A DNA stretch of 64,000 bases from Plut-88900 sp963668115 (GTDB lineage: Bacteria > Chloroflexota > Dehalococcoidia > Plut-88900): the NCBI GenBank assembly GCA_963668115.1, contig OY764147.1, positions 1,178,001-1,242,000 on the forward strand, in the 5' to 3' direction. A program made the translations under genes and the position numbers. A model generated the notes under the pieces. That model saw only the letters and a list, made by a program, of their open reading frames with translations, made no database searches and was not told the DNA's origin. Below are positions 59,508-64,000 of the stretch, in pieces. Position 1 is the stretch's first letter. Each line of letters starts with the position of its first letter.

Positions 59508-60686
59508 GTGACCCTGCCAGCCCGCATGAGATTCGGCATTTTCATGGCCCCCTTCCACTGGGCCGCCGAAAACCCGACCCTATCCCTTGAGCGCGACATG
59601 GAGCTCCTGGAATGGCTCGACCAACTCGGCTACGACGAAGCCTGGATCGGCGAGCACCACAGCGGCGGCTGGGAGACCATCGCCTCCCCGGAGGTGTTCA
59701 TAGCCGCAGCAGCGCAGAGGACCAAGCACATCAAGCTCGGGACCGGCGTCCTCAGCCTGCCTTACCACCACCCGTTGATGGTAGCCAACCGGATGATCTT
59801 GCTGGACCACATGACCCGGGGCCGCGTGATGATGGGCGTCGGGCCCGGCGCCCTCGTCGGCGACGCCTTCATGCTCGGCATTGATCCACCCCTCCAGCGC
59901 CAGCGCATGGACGAGGCCCTCAACATCATCCTCCGCCTCTGGACAGAGACCGAACCCATCACCTACCAAGCCGACTGGTTCACCCTGAAGGAGGCCACCG
60001 TTCACCTCCGCCCCTACACCCTTCCCCACATCCCTGTCGCCGTCGCCGCATCCTACTCCCCCGCCGGCATGGTCTGTGCCGGAAAGTACGGCCTCTCCGT
60101 CCTGTCGCTCAACACCATATCCGTCCCCGGCGCCGCCGCCCCCGACCTCGCCAAGTTCTGGGACATCGCCGAGGAGACCGCCGACAAGTACGGCCAAACC
60201 GTCAGCCGTGACGACTGGGGCATCGTCATCCACGTCCACCTCGCCGAGAGCCGCAAGGAGGCAATAGAGCAGGCCCGAGAGGCCTCGGGCCGCTACCAGA
60301 AGGAGTATTTCGAGGACACCCTCGGCCTCCCTCAGGCCTACGACGGGCCCCAGGATAAGATCATCGACCACATGGTCGCCACCAACAACTGGTGTGTCGG
60401 CACCCCCGACGACCTCGTCGACACCATCCACCGCCTCGAAGAGGAGTCGGGCGGCTTCGGCCGGCTCCTCATCCAGGCCACCGAGTGGGGCACCCGCGAG
60501 CAGGTCCTCCACAGCTACGAGCTCCTAGCCCGCTACGTCATGCCCCGCTTCCAGGGCTCCGTCACCAGCCTCCACGAGTCCCGGGAGTGGTCCGTCAAAA
60601 AGCGTGAAGAGCTGGTAGCCATGAACACCAAGGCCATGGACAAGGCCAAGGCCGACTACGTTAAGAGCGTTGCCTCGGGCCCCTAG
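59508..60686 (+). CDS. LLM class flavin-dependent oxidoreductase
   Basis: 392 residues from GTG 59508, chosen because AAGGAG lies 7 nt upstream; an ATG at 59442 would precede that SD. Luciferase fold: LPARMRFGIFMAPFHW, LDQLGYDEAWIGEHHSGGWET, IKLGTGVLSLPYHHPLMVANRMILLDHMTRGRVMMGVGPGA, and a C-terminal NNWCVGTPDDLVDTIHRL. GEHH and LPYHHP are monooxygenase-type. It is followed by the ComDE-like pair after 40 nt and is preceded by element copy B. Confidence 0.88.
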   Translation: MTLPARMRFGIFMAPFHWAAENPTLSLERDMELLEWLDQLGYDEAWIGEHHSGGWETIASPEVFIAAAAQRTKHIKLGTGVLSLPYHHPLMVANRMILLDHMTRGRVMMGVGPGALVGDAFMLGIDPPLQRQRMDEALNIILRLWTETEPITYQADWFTLKEATVHLRPYTLPHIPVAVAASYSPAGMVCAGKYGLSVLSLNTISVPGAAAPDLAKFWDIAEETADKYGQTVSRDDWGIVIHVHLAESRKEAIEQAREASGRYQKEYFEDTLGLPQAYDGPQDKIIDHMVATNNWCVGTPDDLVDTIHRLEEESGGFGRLLIQATEWGTREQVLHSYELLARYVMPRFQGSVTSLHESREWSVKKREELVAMNTKAMDKAKADYVKSVASGP

Positions 60687-60725
60687 CCCCGACCCAACAA
60701 CCAAGATTTCGGAGAATATACAAAC

Positions 60726-61235
60726 ATGTCTAACTGGGCCGAGACCATACTTGAAGAGCTGAAGAAAAAAGAGATCTCCCTCATAGCCTTCGTCCCCGAC
60801 ATCAGCATTGACAGGGTCACCTCCTTACTGGAGAACGACCCCTATTTCCACGTCATCGCCGCCACAAGGGAGGAAGAGGCCATTGGCATTGCCGCTGGTG
60901 CCTTCGCCGCCGGCCGCAATGCCGCAGTGTTCATGCAGTCCAGCGGGTTCGGGAACTCCGTCAACGCCATCTGCAGCCTTGCCATCCCCTGCCGCTTCCC
61001 CATCCCCATGTTCATCAACCTTCGCGGCGAGGTCGGGGAGTTCAACATAGCGCAGGTGCCCATGGGCCGGGCCACGAGGCCCATCCTGGACGTCCTGAAC
61101 ATCCCCTTCTACACCCTGGACACGGACCACAACCTGGACAAGACGGTCGGCGGGGCCCTGAAGCTTTGCTACAGCAGCCGGGAGCCCATCGCCTTGTGCA
61201 TGACCCCCCTGCTCCACGGAGGAAAACTTGCTTAG
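60726..61235 (+). CDS. ThDP-dependent decarboxylase subunit alpha (ComD-like; sulfo- or phosphonopyruvate type)
   Basis: 169 residues, the PYR half of a two-subunit ThDP enzyme. The catalytic Glu lies in ATREEEAIGIAAGAFAAGRN (about 44-63); FMQSSGFGNSVNAICSLA and FINLRGEVGEFNIAQVPMGRATRPIL match the ComD/phosphonopyruvate decarboxylase alpha pattern. The partner subunit starts 8 nt inside its 3' end. Without a coenzyme M or phosphonate gene set here, the substrate stays open. Confidence 0.83.
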   Translation: MSNWAETILEELKKKEISLIAFVPDISIDRVTSLLENDPYFHVIAATREEEAIGIAAGAFAAGRNAAVFMQSSGFGNSVNAICSLAIPCRFPIPMFINLRGEVGEFNIAQVPMGRATRPILDVLNIPFYTLDTDHNLDKTVGGALKLCYSSREPIALCMTPLLHGGKLA

Positions 61236-61824
61236 ACTCGACGCTACGAAGATGATCCTGTCCCACCTCAAGGACGAGGTTGTAATCTCGAACCTCGGCC
61301 CCACCACCGACGAACTGTGGATGGCCGGCCATCGAGACCGCAACTTCTACACCTACGGCTCCATGGGCCTCTGCTCCTCCATGGCCCTCGGCATGGCCCT
61401 CTCCACCGACGAAAAAATCATCTCCCTGGACGGCGATGGCTCCCTGCTGATGAACATGGGCGCCTTGGCCACGATAGCCCGGGAGAAGCCCAAAAACCTG
61501 ATCGTCATCTGCTGGGACAACGAGGAGTGGGCCCAGACCGGCCACCAGAAGACCCACACCGCCTTTTCCACCGACCTCGAGAAGGTTGCAATAGGATGCG
61601 GCATCGACAAGACCGCCACCGTCCGCGACATCGAGTCCCTTGAAGGCGCCCTCCTCCGCGCCCTCTCCGAGGACGGCCCCTGGTACATCAACGCCAAGAT
61701 CGAGGCCAGCGAAGAGTACCCCGTGATGCCCATAGAGCCCGAGGTCACCCTCTGGCGTTTCCGCCGCACCTTCACGGACATCCCCACCGGCCACCTCACC
61801 GCCATGCCCGAGGCCAGGCCCTAG
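61228..61824 (+). CDS. ThDP-dependent decarboxylase subunit beta (ComE-like)
   Basis: 198 residues from TTG 61228, with GGAGGAAAAC just upstream inside the alpha gene. PP half: NLGPTTDELWMAGHRDRNFYTYGSMGLCSSMALGMALS, then the ThDP/Mg motif LDGDGSLLMNMGALATIAREKPKNLIVICWDNEEW (GDGS...N). Overlaps alpha by 8 nt and the convergent M24 peptidase by 4 nt. Together alpha and beta make one full decarboxylase. Confidence 0.83.
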   Translation: MLRLDATKMILSHLKDEVVISNLGPTTDELWMAGHRDRNFYTYGSMGLCSSMALGMALSTDEKIISLDGDGSLLMNMGALATIAREKPKNLIVICWDNEEWAQTGHQKTHTAFSTDLEKVAIGCGIDKTATVRDIESLEGALLRALSEDGPWYINAKIEASEEYPVMPIEPEVTLWRFRRTFTDIPTGHLTAMPEARP

Positions 61825-63023
61825 ACCCGTACCACGTACAAATCCCGCTCCTGCTCGGTCAGCGATTCGCAGCCGTCTTCGGTGATGAGGATCGTCTCGC
61901 TCATCCCCACCCCGAACCGCCCCGGGGCCCGATACGTGATGGGCATGTGGAAGGTCATGCCCGGCAGCAACTCCTGCTCGACTCCCTCTGCGAACCAGGT
62001 CAGCGCCTCTGACCATGTCGGGGGAAATCCGATGCCCACGTTGTACCCGTATGTCCCGCCGAAGTGGGTTATGTCTTCGACCCGGGCATAGACTTTCTTG
62101 GACGCAATAGCCACGTCATGGCCCGTGCGGCCCGGCCTCGCCTCCTGGATTATCGTAGACACCGTATCTTTCACAGCTTCCGCAACCCTCAACACATCCA
62201 CCGACGGCTCCCCTATCACCGCCGTCCGCATCATCGGCGCCGTGTATCGCTGGTGCGCCCCGCCGTACTCCAGGAAAACATTGTCCCCGACTTCCAGTGG
62301 TATGCGACGATAAGTCGTGTGCCCGTAGCTCGTCCTGATTCCCGATGACACAATGGGCTGCACCGACATAAACTCGCTTCCCGCAGCTATCATGGCGTTA
62401 TACCCGACCCTCGCCACGTCGTTGTCCAATATCCCCGGCCTGATAGCCTCCAGCGAGGCGTTGATTGCAGCCCTGGTGTAACCAGCTGCTTTCCTCAAGA
62501 AGTCCAGTTCCAGGTGCGACTTCACCAACCGCACCCGACCCACCAGGTCCGAGGCATCCACCAGCGAAGCCAGGGGCAGCGACGACTTCAACGATTGCAG
62601 CACCGGCGGCATAAGCCCGGGCCTCGATGGCTCCATGCCCAGCCTCCCCGACTCCAGGCCCATCTCCCGGACCAGTTCCGCAAGTTGCTCTCCGGCGCTA
62701 TCCTGCCCCCGCCATTCCGCAACGACAAAGTTCTTCACCCAGGAATTCACAACGCCCGCCGGAATTTCCATTGATGTTAACTGCAGGGCCGCGTCTCCAT
62801 CCAACGGCAGGACCAGGCACGCATGATTCCCGACTCCAAACGTGTAGTAGCCGCTCACGTAGTACAGGTCGCATGGGTAGGTCACCAGCAGGGCGTCGAG
62901 ACCTTCCGCCTCCATCTCCTTGCGTACCTTCCTGACCCGCTCGTGATACTCCTCCTCCGGGAATGGCACTCCCTTCCTGTGAGAGGTCGCCATTAGTCCT
63001 TGCAAATACTGTTCCGCGTCCAT
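61821..63023 (-). CDS. M24-family metallopeptidase (Xaa-Pro aminopeptidase-like)
   Basis: 400 residues: creatinase-type N-terminal domain (YHERVRKVRKEMEAEGLDALLVTYPCDLYYVSGY) and pita-bread domain. Metal ligands are partly altered: VFLEYGGAHQRYTAPMMRTAV stands where FLDxG(A..y..y.sDixRT) is usual, so the first Asp is Glu and SDITR is APMMR. HFGGTYGYNVGIGFPP and PGMTFHMPITYRAP give the His and Glu regions. It may be a creatinase- or DMSP-lyase-type relative and not a true aminopeptidase. Convergent with the ComE-like gene. Confidence 0.82.
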   Translation of the reverse strand: MDAEQYLQGLMATSHRKGVPFPEEEYHERVRKVRKEMEAEGLDALLVTYPCDLYYVSGYYTFGVGNHACLVLPLDGDAALQLTSMEIPAGVVNSWVKNFVVAEWRGQDSAGEQLAELVREMGLESGRLGMEPSRPGLMPPVLQSLKSSLPLASLVDASDLVGRVRLVKSHLELDFLRKAAGYTRAAINASLEAIRPGILDNDVARVGYNAMIAAGSEFMSVQPIVSSGIRTSYGHTTYRRIPLEVGDNVFLEYGGAHQRYTAPMMRTAVIGEPSVDVLRVAEAVKDTVSTIIQEARPGRTGHDVAIASKKVYARVEDITHFGGTYGYNVGIGFPPTWSEALTWFAEGVEQELLPGMTFHMPITYRAPGRFGVGMSETILITEDGCESLTEQERDLYVVRV

Positions 63024-63205
63024 TTGTCTCTCCTGGTAACTTCAGCGATGAGGCTTTCGAGATTTTACTCTATCGACAACACGACTCCCGACTATCTTGC
63101 CATAATCATCCTTACGCAGAATCACTATTCAGTCTATTGCATTGTGCAGTATTGACTTTACATCACATCTCAACTAAGATGTTATCATTCCATTGGGTAA
63201 TGTAT

Positions 63206-63556
63206 ATGAGTAAACGCAAGGGCAAAAGCTGGCGCCCCGACTGGTGGCTCAACCTCCCAACGGCCAGCGAAGATGATGATTGGAGCTCTGACGACCTGTC
63301 GGGGTGGTGCATGAGGGAGATGATCGAGTCGTTCCTCAACGGCGACGAGGGCCTACTCTCCGACAACACTGACGCGGCCACCCAATACCTCATAATGCTG
63401 CTGTTGCTGGAGCGCCGAGTCGGTTATCTACCCATCATCCAGCTGGGCGCGGCCGTTGCCCAACTGCGGGTCCTCCAGAGCATACGCGACGAGCTACGCT
63501 CAATCCGGGCCGACCTGTCAGGGGAATCCGACTATGCCGAGGATTGGTCCTCCTAG
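63206..63556 (+). CDS. Hypothetical protein with hydrophobic helical core
   Basis: 116 residues from ATG 63206 (ATG 63200 also possible; the frame is open further upstream). A basic, Trp-rich start (SKRKGKSWRPDWWLNLP), an acidic middle, and a hydrophobic helix (TQYLIMLLLLERRVGYLPIIQLGAA) followed by a coiled-coil-like QLRVLQSIRDELRSIRADL. No known domain. A 53-residue two-helix membrane protein starts 2 nt later, so the two probably form an operon. Confidence 0.6.
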   Translation: MSKRKGKSWRPDWWLNLPTASEDDDWSSDDLSGWCMREMIESFLNGDEGLLSDNTDAATQYLIMLLLLERRVGYLPIIQLGAAVAQLRVLQSIRDELRSIRADLSGESDYAEDWSS

Positions 63557-63558
63557 CC

Positions 63559-63720
63559 ATGCAGTGGGTTGTATCAATCGGTTTGCTGGCAGCCGGCGTC
63601 CTCGCATTTGTACAGGCGAGATACTACCGGAATACCGCACTGGTCTCCCTGGCCTTCGTTCTCGCGGGTCTATCTGCCCTGTCGGCCGTAATGGTGACGG
63701 CGTGGGCCGCCCTGATCTAA
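63559..63720 (+). CDS. Small two-helix membrane protein
   Basis: 53 residues: helix 1 WVVSIGLLAAGVLAFVQA, a short RYYRNTA turn, helix 2 LVSLAFVLAGLSALSAVMV. The ATG at 63559 lies 2 nt after the previous stop, so it is translated with that gene. Small helical hairpins of this size are often subunits or toxin-like peptides, but nothing more can be said. Confidence 0.55.
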   Translation: MQWVVSIGLLAAGVLAFVQARYYRNTALVSLAFVLAGLSALSAVMVTAWAALI

Positions 63721-63816
63721 AGAGCAGCTCCTCTGCTCAAACTAGGGAGGCATTGATTGAGACCGGCAAACGCAGGGAGTTCATTACATGCCCACACGAC
63801 CCCCGGCTATCCCGCT

Positions 63817-63822
63817 ATAATC
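63817..63822 (+). promoter_or_regulatory. -10 box directly before the terminal gene
   Basis: TATAAT ends 6 nt before the ATG at 63829, so transcription would start at the start codon, giving a leaderless mRNA. No SD and no clear -35. Confidence 0.4.
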
Positions 63823-63828
63823 ACCCCA

Positions 63829-64000
63829 TGCCCGACTTTACCCACACCCACCCCGACCCTGCGTGGCAGGAGGATGACTCCCAGGTCTTCCTCCGCTACG
63901 GTTCCCTCTTCGTGCCCCGACGCGAGGAACAGATAGAGACAGTCTGCCGGCTGATACCGGCCAGGTCGGACGAGCAGTTCAACGCCGTTGAGCTTGGTGC
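63829..64000 (+). CDS. Class I SAM-dependent methyltransferase (partial, runs off the window)
   Basis: First 57 residues only. LFVPRREEQIETVCRLIPA and then NAVELGA, the beginning of the VELGAGEG-type SAM-binding motif I, fit a class I methyltransferase. The window ends there. The rest of the domain and its substrate are not visible. Upstream is a -10 box at a leaderless distance. Confidence 0.7.

Noticed and set aside
61042..62016. 324-codon minus-strand frame across the ComDE-like genes
   Set aside because: Antisense to two recognisable subunits; Gly/Val-rich shadow composition.

Overview
The window looks like a chromosomal segment of a high-GC, free-living bacterium of the Chloroflexota, most likely Dehalococcoidia of the SAR202 type. 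This rests on gene content, not on a search: a reduced division cluster (mraZ-rsmH-ftsZ) without peptidoglycan genes, a B12-dependent class II ribonucleotide reductase, and many luciferase-like flavin monooxygenases, CoA-transferases, thiamine-diphosphate enzymes, SDRs and amidohydrolases. Start codons are often TTG or GTG after good Shine-Dalgarno (SD) sites, and some promoters suggest leaderless mRNAs.

0.2-6.3 kb is a minus-strand block, mraZ-rsmH-ftsZ-nrdR-small ORF-nrdJ. It is headed by a strong promoter overlapping three GTGGG repeats (MraZ operator), with a probable NrdR box before nrdR. 6.3-31.4 kb is mostly housekeeping: mogA, trmD, tRNA-His, tRNA-Arg, an MBL hydrolase, an mtaB-like methylthiotransferase, a B12-binding radical SAM enzyme next to fabF, recJ, a CcdA-family protein whose helix order is circularly permuted, lgt, a secreted trypsin-like lipoprotein, xerD, uvrC, a TPR protein, a lipoprotein, a PAP2-type membrane enzyme, a hicA-hicB-hicB' locus, SDRs, a hydrolase and a stand-alone 5'-3' exonuclease.

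31.4-63 kb is accessory and catabolic: a VapBC-like pair, a PEP-mutase/isocitrate-lyase family enzyme, an amidohydrolase with a flavin monooxygenase, an MBL hydrolase, a CaiB-type CoA-transferase with enoyl-CoA hydratase and SDR, two large TPP enzymes, a conserved protein followed by two DUF488 proteins, two tandem heteromeric CoA-transferases, a 2-hydroxyacid dehydrogenase, a PdxH-like flavoprotein, a DEAD-box helicase, an Asp-box protein, an MFS transporter, a homocysteine-methyltransferase-family protein, a third flavin monooxygenase, a two-subunit ComDE-like decarboxylase and an M24 peptidase. The window ends inside a methyltransferase gene.

The most unusual items are (1) a long non-coding element present twice in inverted orientation (about 18.03-18.75 kb and 58.96-59.41 kb), each copy starting with a near-consensus sigma-70 promoter and a GTTCGCGAAC palindrome and each reading into an unrelated gene (lgt; a flavin monooxygenase); (2) the permuted CcdA; (3) the three-gene DUF488 operon; (4) hicABB' with a 21-bp perfect palindrome lying across the preceding gene's stop codon.
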